A DNA stretch of 64,000 nucleotides from the NCBI RefSeq assembly GCF_000428745.1, contig NZ_KE386795.1:146692-210691 (forward strand). Direction: 5' to 3'. Made by a program: the position numbers and the translations under genes. Each line of letters opens with the position of its first letter. Within the stretch, counting starts at the first letter, position 1. The notes beneath the pieces were generated by a model. The model saw only the letters and a list, made by a program, of their open reading frames with translations. It searched no databases and had not been told where the DNA came from. Positions 35,179 through 43,565 of this stretch are shown here, piece after piece. Origin of the DNA: Veillonella magna DSM 19857 (GTDB lineage Bacteria; Bacillota; Negativicutes; Veillonellales; Veillonellaceae).

Positions 35179-36888
35179 ATGAAATTTAAGTCAGTAAGGA
35201 TAATAAATTTTAGAAACTTTGAAGATATATCTATAGATTTAACTAATAAAAATGTTATATTTGGTATGAACGATGTAGGAAAGACAAATTTTTTATATGC
35301 TATAAGATACATATTTGACAAAGAGATTAGAAGACGCAATTTTGGAGATACAGATTATTATAAAAAGAATGTAGAGACACCAATAGAAATTATTGTGGGA
35401 ATTGATATTAGCGATACAGGTGATATGGACAATCAAAAGTTGCGTGCAAAATTAAAAGGGGCGATTCTCTCGAATCAAAAGACTGTATATATAAAATTAC
35501 TAGCTGAGTATGATGAAAAAGAAATGGTTGGTATTCCATCTTTATACTGGGGAGGGAATCTTGAAGATCTGGAAGTAATGCCGGCTCGTAGCACATTTTT
35601 TGAGATTGACTATGTTTTTAACGTAGTTTACATTGATGCATATGTCGATTTATATGCCCTGTTTAAAAAGAATGTCAATAAATTGCTTATTAATGATAAT
35701 GAACAGGATAGAGCGATTTTAGATGATATTGGCAATACTTGTGATAATTTAAACTCTCATATATCTAAGTTATCTGGCGTAAAATCATTTGAGGAGAAAA
35801 TTTCACCTGAATATAAAAAATTTAGGCATGATGATGTATCTATATCTGTTAAGTCAGAAATTGCAGTGAAAGGCTTATATTCTAATATAGTTCCTTATAT
35901 AAAACAGGATGCAGATGATTTTTTATATCCGACGTCGGGAGAAGGACGGAAAAAGCTATTAGTATATTCTATTTTTGGTTTACTTTCTCAAGAGGAAGAA
36001 GAACGAAAAATCAATATCTTTTTAATCGAAGAGCCTGAAAATCATTTGCATCGCTCTATGCAGATAGCCTTATCTCATGTTTTGTTTGACGAGAATAAAT
36101 ATCGATACCTGTTTATGACGACCCATTCCCCTCAGGTGTTGACTGAAATGGATAAGGTAAATTTGGTTCGAATATATAACGAAGATAAAGTAGTAAGCAA
36201 AAGTATTCTTTATAAGGTGCCTGATGAGTTTAAAAATCAACGAAAAATGTTGAATCGGGGATTGGTAGAGGCGATTTTTGCAGATAAGGTATTACTTGTT
36301 GAAGGACCATCTGAGAAGATCTTGTTTGATAAAGTTTTAACGAAAATAAATCCACTGTATGAGGCTGATGGTATTTATATACTCCCGGTAGGTGGATTTG
36401 GATTTGAACCATATTATGAAATTCTTGATGCGTTGCAGATAAAAAAGATTGTTAAGACAGATAACGATTTAAGAAAGATAAAGGGGAAAAAGAAGTATAG
36501 TGTATTAGGTTTTTCACGATTAAATAGATATATTAAGAAGAGTGAAAATGATGATGTTGAAAAGTGCCTCCTTCCTGAAACGCCGATTAATAGAAACGGG
36601 GTTAAAGCAAAACAGAAATTATATGAAAATAATCGAGAAAGACTCGATGAAATCAGATCTAAATATTCTCTTTACTTATCTAGATGTAGCTTAGAAGAAG
36701 ATTTGGATGAGGTTATTCACGATAAAATGCTTACATATCTTCCTAATGCTGATGGAGATCCTATTAAGTATTTGCAGGATGCGAAGAATAAGCACATGGT
36801 TGAACTTGTCGAAAAACTGGAAGAGCAAGATTGCACAAGGATTTATGAGCATTATAATTTTGCATGTTTAAAGGATATAATGGAATGA
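35179..36888 (+). CDS. gajA: Gabija GajA: ATPase-TOPRIM OLD-family nuclease
   Basis: A 569-residue protein. The N-terminal ABC-type ATPase starts MKFKSVRIINFRNFE, with Walker A GMNDVGKTNF at about 29-38, and INIFLIEEPENHLHRSM as Walker B. The C-terminal TOPRIM nuclease begins VLLVEGPSEKILFDKVL near 370, with the conserved Glu. Length matches GajA (about 580). In known Gabija systems GajA nicks DNA when nucleotide levels fall during phage infection and forms a large complex with GajB. The next gene overlaps it by four bases and encodes the UvrD-like partner, which supports the assignment over a lone OLD nuclease. Confidence 0.9.
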   Translation: MKFKSVRIINFRNFEDISIDLTNKNVIFGMNDVGKTNFLYAIRYIFDKEIRRRNFGDTDYYKKNVETPIEIIVGIDISDTGDMDNQKLRAKLKGAILSNQKTVYIKLLAEYDEKEMVGIPSLYWGGNLEDLEVMPARSTFFEIDYVFNVVYIDAYVDLYALFKKNVNKLLINDNEQDRAILDDIGNTCDNLNSHISKLSGVKSFEEKISPEYKKFRHDDVSISVKSEIAVKGLYSNIVPYIKQDADDFLYPTSGEGRKKLLVYSIFGLLSQEEEERKINIFLIEEPENHLHRSMQIALSHVLFDENKYRYLFMTTHSPQVLTEMDKVNLVRIYNEDKVVSKSILYKVPDEFKNQRKMLNRGLVEAIFADKVLLVEGPSEKILFDKVLTKINPLYEADGIYILPVGGFGFEPYYEILDALQIKKIVKTDNDLRKIKGKKKYSVLGFSRLNRYIKKSENDDVEKCLLPETPINRNGVKAKQKLYENNRERLDEIRSKYSLYLSRCSLEEDLDEVIHDKMLTYLPNADGDPIKYLQDAKNKHMVELVEKLEEQDCTRIYEHYNFACLKDIME

Positions 36889-38399
36889 TGTTATCTCAAA
36901 TACAAAAGGAAATTGTCGAAACGCCAGGTAATTTGATTGTAAGCGCGAGTGCTGGTACAGGAAAAACACACACTCTAGTGGCTAAAATGGTGCATGATAT
37001 TGAACACCAATATACGCACAAGGTGGTTGCGGCGATTACTTTTACAATTAAGGCTGCTAAAGAAATAAAAGAACGATTGGCAGTAGATACAATGGGGCAT
37101 TTTATTGGAACAAATAATAGTTTTGCTATTGAAGAAATTATCAAGCCTTTTATGAAAGATGTATACGGTATGGCATATAGAGTAGGTATGAGTACAGATT
37201 ATTCTGTAAAGATTCATACATTTGAAGAAGGTATAGATAAAATAAAAACAAAACAAATATTATGTTCGTATCAAGATAATAAGAAAAATTTTATATTTGA
37301 ACTTGCTTTAAATATTTTAAAATGCTCAAAAGCATGTCAGTTGTATTTGAAAGCAAAATATTTCAAAATTTATGTGGATGAATACCAGGATTGTGATAAA
37401 GATATGCATAATTTATTTATGTATATTTGTGATATATTAAAAATAGATACTTTTATTGTGGGAGACGAAAAGCAATCGATTTATATGTGGCGGGGAGCAT
37501 ACCCTGAAGCTTTCAAAGGAATTTTGAATAAAGTCAATTTCTCAAAAAGATTTATGGTAGAGAATTTTCGTTCTTGTCAGCAAATTCAAAATTACTCAAA
37601 TTTGCTATTTGAAAATACCAGGAATCTATATGTACCGGTAGATGATTTATCTTCTGTAGTAATAGTATGTTCATCGGAAGAGAATTGGGTGTCTAAGATT
37701 ACCCCCTATTTAGATGAGAGTAAGAAGAGTGCATTATTGAGATATAGTAATGAGAATGCTAAAGTAGGAGCCAATAAACTGTTGGATAGTGGCATTGAGT
37801 TTACATATATTCCTCAAATTCCTATTGCTGATATAACTACTGAAGCCGCATGGCTATATAACGCAGTAGCAAAATATTTTATATTACCACAGTACTCAGC
37901 TTATGACCTTCGGGATGAGATTCCCAATGAAGCAGATGGAAATAGAAAAATCTTAAATCGTATTAAAACTGCGCTTACCTATTTAGGTAAAAGTTTGGAG
38001 GAAAAAGATGAACTAAGTTTTTATGAACAGGTGGAGGAAATAGCTAACTACTTAGGTTATCAGACAAAAATTGATCATTGTAAGCAATTATATACTACAA
38101 TTTGCGATGAACAATATCACGCAGCATTTAAGATTGATGAACTTAAACATGTTGCTATGACATTTCATTCTTCTAAGGGTTTGGAATTTGATCAGGTGAT
38201 TATATTTGCATCTGATTATAGTTTAGCAACTAAGCAGGAGATATATAATCATTATGTTGCAGTAACACGGGCAAAATCTAAGTTATTTATCGTATATGTT
38301 CATAAAAATTCTTATGCAAATCAGTTTGCTAATAATATCAATGAAATTTTAGAAAAATCAAGTCTAAAAATGAAAGAAATAGCTACTATTATGAAGTAA
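36885..38399 (+). CDS. gajB: Gabija GajB: UvrD-like helicase
   Basis: A 504-residue superfamily 1 helicase. Motifs in order: SASAGTGKTHTL (Walker A, about 20-31), VAAITFTIKAA (Ia), YVDEYQDCD (II), VGDEKQSIYMWRGAYP (III), TFHSSKGLEFDQVI (V) and YVAVTRAKSKLF (VI). It begins at an ATGA overlap with gajA, so the two are translationally coupled. Size fits GajB (about 500). With GajA it forms the Gabija anti-phage complex in the cytoplasm. The AT content equals that of the rest of the island. Confidence 0.9.
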   Translation: MMLSQIQKEIVETPGNLIVSASAGTGKTHTLVAKMVHDIEHQYTHKVVAAITFTIKAAKEIKERLAVDTMGHFIGTNNSFAIEEIIKPFMKDVYGMAYRVGMSTDYSVKIHTFEEGIDKIKTKQILCSYQDNKKNFIFELALNILKCSKACQLYLKAKYFKIYVDEYQDCDKDMHNLFMYICDILKIDTFIVGDEKQSIYMWRGAYPEAFKGILNKVNFSKRFMVENFRSCQQIQNYSNLLFENTRNLYVPVDDLSSVVIVCSSEENWVSKITPYLDESKKSALLRYSNENAKVGANKLLDSGIEFTYIPQIPIADITTEAAWLYNAVAKYFILPQYSAYDLRDEIPNEADGNRKILNRIKTALTYLGKSLEEKDELSFYEQVEEIANYLGYQTKIDHCKQLYTTICDEQYHAAFKIDELKHVAMTFHSSKGLEFDQVIIFASDYSLATKQEIYNHYVAVTRAKSKLFIVYVHKNSYANQFANNINEILEKSSLKMKEIATIMK

Positions 38400-38419
38400 C
38401 CAAGAATTAAAGAATTTTT

Positions 38420-38975
38420 CTAAGTTGCAATATGAAATTGAACACTTGCTACGTCCGTTAGCTTTTTGACTCCGTCAAGGAATGACTTTTGCGGTGCACG
38501 GTAACCGAGGACTTTTCTAGGCAACGTATTACACCAATTTGTTGCTCGGTTAAGAATTTCTTTAGATACCGTGTGAATAGGTGTACCTTTAGGAATAAAG
38601 CGACGCAATAATCCATTGTGCCTTTCATTAGTGCCACGCTCCCATGCGGTATAGGGATGAGAAAATAGATTTCAAAGTGTTGAACGAACCTTTCCGAGAT
38701 ATTTCGTAACTACCCTGACCGCGATCAGTTAAGTACATGAGTATTGGCTTTCCTTGATTAATTTGTACTACGGTGCCGCGTCTGATTTCAGTATAAATCA
38801 TTGCTCTGGAATGCCCCAGTGCCTTAGCAATGACTGCCTTTGAGATAATTAGCCTGTAACTACTTTTAGATGTAGAAGCATTCTTCATACGATAGGTGTT
38901 TGTACGGAGTGATGTATTATGATTAATGCAGTCCATAGTGATACCTCGTGTGTTTGGTTTGGTCACTTTAATCAT
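38420..38975 (-). pseudogene. IS30 transposase, internally deleted and frameshifted
   Basis: Read on the minus strand, the N-terminal part includes INHNTSLRTNTYRMKN and a helix-turn-helix region AVIAKALGHSRAMIYTEIRRG. It goes on to ISRKGSFNTLKSIF, then changes frame. The C-terminal part reads HPYTAWERGTNERHNGLLRR, then FIPKGTPIHTVSKEILNR and LPRKVLGYRAPQKSFLDG, the typical IS30 C-terminus. Most of the DDE core is gone. Confidence 0.88.
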
Positions 38976-39027
38976 AACACGGCGGTAGTCACTATGGATT
39001 TTTTATGTGTTCAATTTCATTTTACAA
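38425..39027 (-). mobile_element. IS30-family remnant with both ends
   Basis: Ends TTGCAATATGAAATTGAACAC (38425-38445) and its near inverse at 39007-39027 (19 of 21 bases) enclose a deleted transposase gene. The remnant is about 600 bp; full IS30 elements are about 1.05 kb. It separates Gabija from the retron. Confidence 0.88.
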
Positions 39028-39225
39028 TTAATCAATGAGATGCTTCTATTAAGATGATGGTTATTGATGATAGTTTAATATAATACTTACTTCATGTGTA
39101 AGAGTAGTGCTATGATGCACTAAGAATTTAGGGGGATATTTTTCTGAAACGATAAAATAATTTAATTACTAACTTTGAGTTATCATTTTAAGATAGACTA
39201 TTATTTTAGAATACAGTATACTGAG
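39028..39225. other. AT-rich gap before the retron
   Basis: About 200 bases between the IS30 end and the retron RNA. A TATAAT is at 39079-39084 without a good -35. No open frame or repeat was recognised apart from the retron promoter described separately. Confidence 0.4.
39194..39222 (+). promoter_or_regulatory. Probable retron promoter
   Basis: TAGACT (39194-39199) and TATACT (39217-39222) are separated by 17 bases. The expected start, about 39229, falls within the first bases of the a1 repeat, which agrees with transcription of the RNA from its 5' end. Confidence 0.5.
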
Positions 39226-39368
39226 AATAGACGCATGAGAAGATTTTTTGCTTGTGATTCGCAAGCATTGACAAAAAAGTGCACATCGCGCTTCTGTGCC
39301 AAATTAATGATACTCAATAGTTTATGAGTAGTTTATAGTTTAGCCTAATGAGTTCTCGTGCGTCTATT
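39226..39368 (+). ncRNA. Retron msr-msd RNA
   Basis: The 15-base repeats AATAGACGCATGAGA (a1, 39226-39240) and TCTCGTGCGTCTATT (a2, 39354-39368) are inverted copies. They pair along their full length with a single U-G pair, as a1/a2 do in retrons. Between them lie three hairpins: TGCTTG/CAAGCA (about 39249-39268), GCACA/TGTGC (about 39281-39299) and TACTCA/TGAGTA (39311-39330). The total is 143 nt, a normal retron RNA length, and it ends 26 bases before the start of the reverse transcriptase gene. The branching guanosine is probably just after a1; I cannot fix it. Confidence 0.82.
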
Positions 39369-39394
39369 TATATAAGAGGGTGAAGGTGATCGTT

Positions 39395-41086
39395 ATGAAT
39401 CAGAGAGGTAGTGGGATTCAAGATAAACGGGACCTATGCAGGAAATTAAGAATACAGTATAGATTACTTACATATATTCTTTATAAAAAGGGGATAGATA
39501 GTTTTTATGAACAATTTAAGATTTCTAAAAAAAGTGGGGGCATTAGAATAATTTCTGCACCTAAAAGGCCGTTAAAGTTTGTACAAAAACGTCTAGCGCA
39601 AATGTTACAAACTTTTTATGATGGATCGACTACAAAAAAGAATAATATAGCGCATGGATTCTTAAAATCAAGAAGTATTATAACCAATGCTCGTAATCAT
39701 AGGAATAAAAGGTATGTAATAAATATTGATCTGGAGAATTTTTTTGACAGTTTTCATTTTGGTCGGGTGTGTGGCTTTTTTGAAAAAAATAAAAATTTCC
39801 TTTTTCCAAAAGAAGTTGCGGTTACCTTAGCCCAGTTAACATGCTATGAAGGGAGTTTACCACAGGGCGCTCCTTGTTCTCCTATTATCACAAATTTGAT
39901 ATGCCAAATTTTAGATTATAGAGTTTTGAGAATTGCAAAGAAATTCAAACTTAATTATACAAGATATGCAGATGATTTGACTTTTTCCACTAATGATAGA
40001 AAATTTGTTAATGAATATGATGAATTTATAAAACAGGTTGAAGCGGAAATTATTCGTGCTGGGTTTAGGATGAATACAAAAAAGACTCGCTTTATGTATA
40101 AGGATTCTAGGCAAGTGGTTACAGGCTTAGTGGTGAATAAAAAATTAAATATACCACATGAGTATATAAGAAGAACCCGTGCTATGGCACATAGCTTGTA
40201 TACAAAAGGTGAATTTAATATTGATGGGGTATTAGGATCTATTGAACAGTTGGAAGGACGGTTATCTTTTATTAACTATATTGATAAATATGCTTCTACA
40301 TATGCAGAATATAAAAGATATAATCGATTTACGCCTAAAGAGATGTCTGGCCGAGAACGTCTATTTCAACAATTTTTATTTTATAAATATTTCTATCATA
40401 ATGAATTACCTGTGATTATTACTGAAGGAAAAACAGATAAACGATATATAAAGGCTGCATTAAAATCGTTGTGTCATCATTACCCTGCATTAGTAACTGC
40501 AGTTGGAAATGGAAGGTTTAAATTTCATATTTCCTTTCTAAGACGTAGTAAGCGATTAGAGCGGTTTTTAGGGATTCAACATGATGGGGCAGACTCAATG
40601 AAAGTTATTTCAAATTATTACGGCTCCCCCAACAGTGAAGGACTTCCTGACTATTACTCATATTTTTCAAAATATTCTTGTGAAGCGACAAATCCAGTTT
40701 TTCTGCTTTATGATAATGAAATAAGCAATAAAAACAAACCTATAAGAAAAATGCTTAACTTTTGGAAACAGAAAGTAGAGGATATAGTAAACATAGTAGA
40801 AAAGCAACAATACTGTTGTTTGCAAGGAAATTTGTACATTTTAACATTTCCTACTCTGAATGGGATGGCAGAAAATGAGATAGAAGATTTAATTCTAAAA
40901 GATAATCCTTTAATACAGATAGGGGGACGGAACTTTAGTAGAGAAGAGCGTTATGATATAAGTAAATTTTTTGGAAAAAATGAATTTTCACAGTATGTTT
41001 TAGATAATTATGATAAATTAAGGTTTGACTCTTTTAGGCCGCTATTAGATACTTTAAATTCAATTATAAAAGAATATAAGGAATAA
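39395..41086 (+). CDS. Retron reverse transcriptase fused to a TOPRIM domain
   Basis: A 563-residue fusion. Residues 1-315 are a retron-type reverse transcriptase. The retron-specific NARNH (98-102, the NAxxH motif), IDLENFFDSF, LPQGAPCSPIITN and TRYADDLTFS (catalytic YADD at 191-194) are present, as is VTG (242-244), the motif that recognises its own RNA. From about 333 a new domain begins with LPVIITEGKTDKRYIKAALK, the Glu-Gly opening of TOPRIM nucleases, with FLLYDNE as the later acidic pair. RT-TOPRIM fusions are known among retrons. The effector is thus probably the TOPRIM part, kept silent by the RNA-DNA hybrid. ATG 39395 has AAGG ahead; GTG 39386 is an alternative. Confidence 0.88.
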   Translation: MNQRGSGIQDKRDLCRKLRIQYRLLTYILYKKGIDSFYEQFKISKKSGGIRIISAPKRPLKFVQKRLAQMLQTFYDGSTTKKNNIAHGFLKSRSIITNARNHRNKRYVINIDLENFFDSFHFGRVCGFFEKNKNFLFPKEVAVTLAQLTCYEGSLPQGAPCSPIITNLICQILDYRVLRIAKKFKLNYTRYADDLTFSTNDRKFVNEYDEFIKQVEAEIIRAGFRMNTKKTRFMYKDSRQVVTGLVVNKKLNIPHEYIRRTRAMAHSLYTKGEFNIDGVLGSIEQLEGRLSFINYIDKYASTYAEYKRYNRFTPKEMSGRERLFQQFLFYKYFYHNELPVIITEGKTDKRYIKAALKSLCHHYPALVTAVGNGRFKFHISFLRRSKRLERFLGIQHDGADSMKVISNYYGSPNSEGLPDYYSYFSKYSCEATNPVFLLYDNEISNKNKPIRKMLNFWKQKVEDIVNIVEKQQYCCLQGNLYILTFPTLNGMAENEIEDLILKDNPLIQIGGRNFSREERYDISKFFGKNEFSQYVLDNYDKLRFDSFRPLLDTLNSIIKEYKE

Positions 41087-41158
41087 AAGTAGACAAATTT
41101 ATTAAGAGATAATAATCAAGTTATTATAGTTGATAAAAAATTATAAAATGAATAGAGG

Positions 41159-41226
41159 AAAGCCGTCATGGAAATTAATCAAGTCATTATAAGATTAATA
41201 ATGCTAGATTCATGTCGGCTTTTTTA
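41159..41226 (+). terminator. Branched stem-loop terminator after the retron
   Basis: AAAGCCGTCATG (41159-41170) pairs with CATGTCGGCTTT (41211-41222), with one mismatch. An inner ATTAATC/GATTAAT hairpin is nested, and six T follow. The bases before it (41087-41158) show no gene. Confidence 0.75.
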
Positions 41227-41310
41227 TCTTATATATCATACAATTAAGACTTTTGTTATAATAAAACTAAATATATCGTTGGTTTGTTCGTGGTATAGGT
41301 AGGAGCAATT

Positions 41311-43539
41311 ATGGAAATTAATAAGGATAAACCCATACAAAGCCATGAAGTGGATCTTTTACATCGAGAAAAATTTGTAAATAGTATCGTGAATTTATTA
41401 CGTAATAATGATGATGATGACTCTTTAACAATCGGTTTGTACGGTGAATGGGGCAGCGGTAAAACATCAATTATTAATATGATATGTGAGAGACTTACTT
41501 CTGTAGATAAAGAGGGGTACGGATATGGTGAAGGAGAGGAGTATATCAAGGTTATACATTTTAATCCTTGGTTGTATTCGAATGCCAGTGATTTGACTAG
41601 GCAATTTTTTACTCATTTACAGGGTGAGTTAGAGAAAAATAAAGCACATAAATTTACAACGATAGTTACACAACTGGGACAATATAAAGAGGCGATGGTA
41701 CCGGTAGTATCACTAGTTTTCGGCCCGACTGCAGGAATAGCGACAAAGGCAGGAATAGATGCCTTGACGACATATACTTCACAAACAGAAAACCGTAGTT
41801 TGCAAACTATTAAAGATGAGATTGTGGAGAAACTGAAAGAATTAAAGCAAAAGATAGTTATTTTTATAGATGATATTGACCGATTGTCTGATGAAGAAAT
41901 CGTTACTACGTTTAAACTAGTAAAGCTACTTGCGGATTTTCCCTATGTAACCTATGTATTGGCTTTTGATTATGAGGTGGTGGCCGAAGCGTTAAATCGG
42001 GTGCAGCATAATAGAGGCAAAGAATATATGGAGAAAATCATACAGGTGCCGATTGCGATACCGGCTATTCAGAAGAAAGATATAGAAAATCTATATCTCG
42101 AATACTTATATAAGGTATTGGGTGAAAGTAAGGTACAACGAATGCTTTCTTTAGAGAGAGGAAAACAATTATATGCAGAAGGTATAATGCCATATTTAAC
42201 CACTATGAGAAGTGTGAAACGATTTTTTAATAATATAAGAAGTAAATTAGCGATTTTAAAAAATGATATGGGCGGTATAGATAGCATTGATTTAATGGGA
42301 GTTTGTTGCTTAGAGGTATTCGAACATGAGTTGCATCAAAAGCTTTTTGAATATCGTGACTTCCTGTGTAAACCTTATATGGAGTCATGGACTCTAGGCA
42401 ATGAGAAGCAAAAGGAAGTTATTCAAGAGCAATTAAAACAACTACTAAACATGGCAAAAAAGACTGAAGCTGCACGCTCTATACTACTTTGTTTATTTCC
42501 TTCATTTAACAGCTATGTAAACGATAAGGCTCTTTATACGGTATATCCATATGAGGAACAGCTAATGAATCATAGTATATGTTATATAGATAATTTTGAC
42601 CGCTATTTTGTATGGAATCTTGATAGTAACAATATAACTCAAATGGGTGTTAATAAATTTTTAATAATGTATGACAAACAAACTGTTAGGAATACACTAA
42701 TGACGTATTATATGCTGGGTAAACTTGGAGATTTTATAGATTATGTAGTCGTATATATAAATAAAAAAGATCGACAAGAAATTTTACGGGAACGGGTAAA
42801 ATTGATTATAGATTCTTTGTTTTGGGTTTTAGGAAGAATTGATGTGAAAGTTGAGGCACTTAATAAAATATCAGTAGTAGCAGGAATATATCGGTTGTTA
42901 AATACATTTAAAGAGGAAAAACATGATGTATTGATAGAAGAAATTTTTAATAGTACTGAGCTACATATAAGCTCAATGGCACGGTTTTTATACAGCGCTA
43001 TTAATAATCTGGAAAAGGTTGTTCAAGCTAAATTACTATCAAGTTCTGAGGTGGACAGGTTAAAGCAAGTATTTATGAAAAAAGCTGTAGATACTATTAA
43101 GAATAGAGATTTTATCGATGATACATATGGTTTGGGATTTTTAAATCTAATGGATATGATAGATGGAGATATCTTAAGGAATCTTACAGAATATATTATT
43201 GCAGATATTCGGGGACTCATTAAGTTAGTGCTCTATGTGTCGGAGGGTTCTATAGTTACACAGAACCTACAAGACTTTACAACAGTATATATAAAGAACG
43301 ACATAGATGAAAACATGCTATATAAATTTATTACTAAAGAAGATGCGATTAGACGTATAGGGGAGTATCTTTTGAAACCAGGTTTTGAACGTTTAGAAGA
43401 GTTAGAAAAAAAGAGATTGGCAATTTTTTTATATATATTTCATAATGAGGATAGACCATCATTTGAATTATTTGGAGAGAATAAATCTATAATTCTTAAT
43501 AAAGTACAAAAAATTCTTGAAATAAAAGAGAAGCTTTAA
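41311..43539 (+). CDS. KAP-family P-loop NTPase, soluble
   Basis: A 742-residue protein. IGLYGEWGSGKTS (Walker A, about 41-53), VIHFNPWLYS (the conserved FNPW stretch of KAP NTPases), and IVIFIDDIDRLSDEE (Walker B, about 182-196) are clear. There are no membrane helices, and residues 330-742 are a helical region without recognised motif. KAP NTPases include the phage-exclusion protein PifA. The second NTPase gene follows after 8 bases, so the two form an operon, separated from the retron by a terminator. The function is unknown; a role in defence is inferred from neighbours and family. Confidence 0.85.
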   Translation: MEINKDKPIQSHEVDLLHREKFVNSIVNLLRNNDDDDSLTIGLYGEWGSGKTSIINMICERLTSVDKEGYGYGEGEEYIKVIHFNPWLYSNASDLTRQFFTHLQGELEKNKAHKFTTIVTQLGQYKEAMVPVVSLVFGPTAGIATKAGIDALTTYTSQTENRSLQTIKDEIVEKLKELKQKIVIFIDDIDRLSDEEIVTTFKLVKLLADFPYVTYVLAFDYEVVAEALNRVQHNRGKEYMEKIIQVPIAIPAIQKKDIENLYLEYLYKVLGESKVQRMLSLERGKQLYAEGIMPYLTTMRSVKRFFNNIRSKLAILKNDMGGIDSIDLMGVCCLEVFEHELHQKLFEYRDFLCKPYMESWTLGNEKQKEVIQEQLKQLLNMAKKTEAARSILLCLFPSFNSYVNDKALYTVYPYEEQLMNHSICYIDNFDRYFVWNLDSNNITQMGVNKFLIMYDKQTVRNTLMTYYMLGKLGDFIDYVVVYINKKDRQEILRERVKLIIDSLFWVLGRIDVKVEALNKISVVAGIYRLLNTFKEEKHDVLIEEIFNSTELHISSMARFLYSAINNLEKVVQAKLLSSSEVDRLKQVFMKKAVDTIKNRDFIDDTYGLGFLNLMDMIDGDILRNLTEYIIADIRGLIKLVLYVSEGSIVTQNLQDFTTVYIKNDIDENMLYKFITKEDAIRRIGEYLLKPGFERLEELEKKRLAIFLYIFHNEDRPSFELFGENKSIILNKVQKILEIKEKL

Positions 43540-43565
43540 CTTATAATGTGCAATGTAAGGGGATG

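Noticed and set aside
41159-41226. Riboswitch ahead of the KAP operon
   Set aside because: The nested stems end in a T-run 85 bases before the gene and fit a terminator of the retron unit; no known aptamer motif seen.
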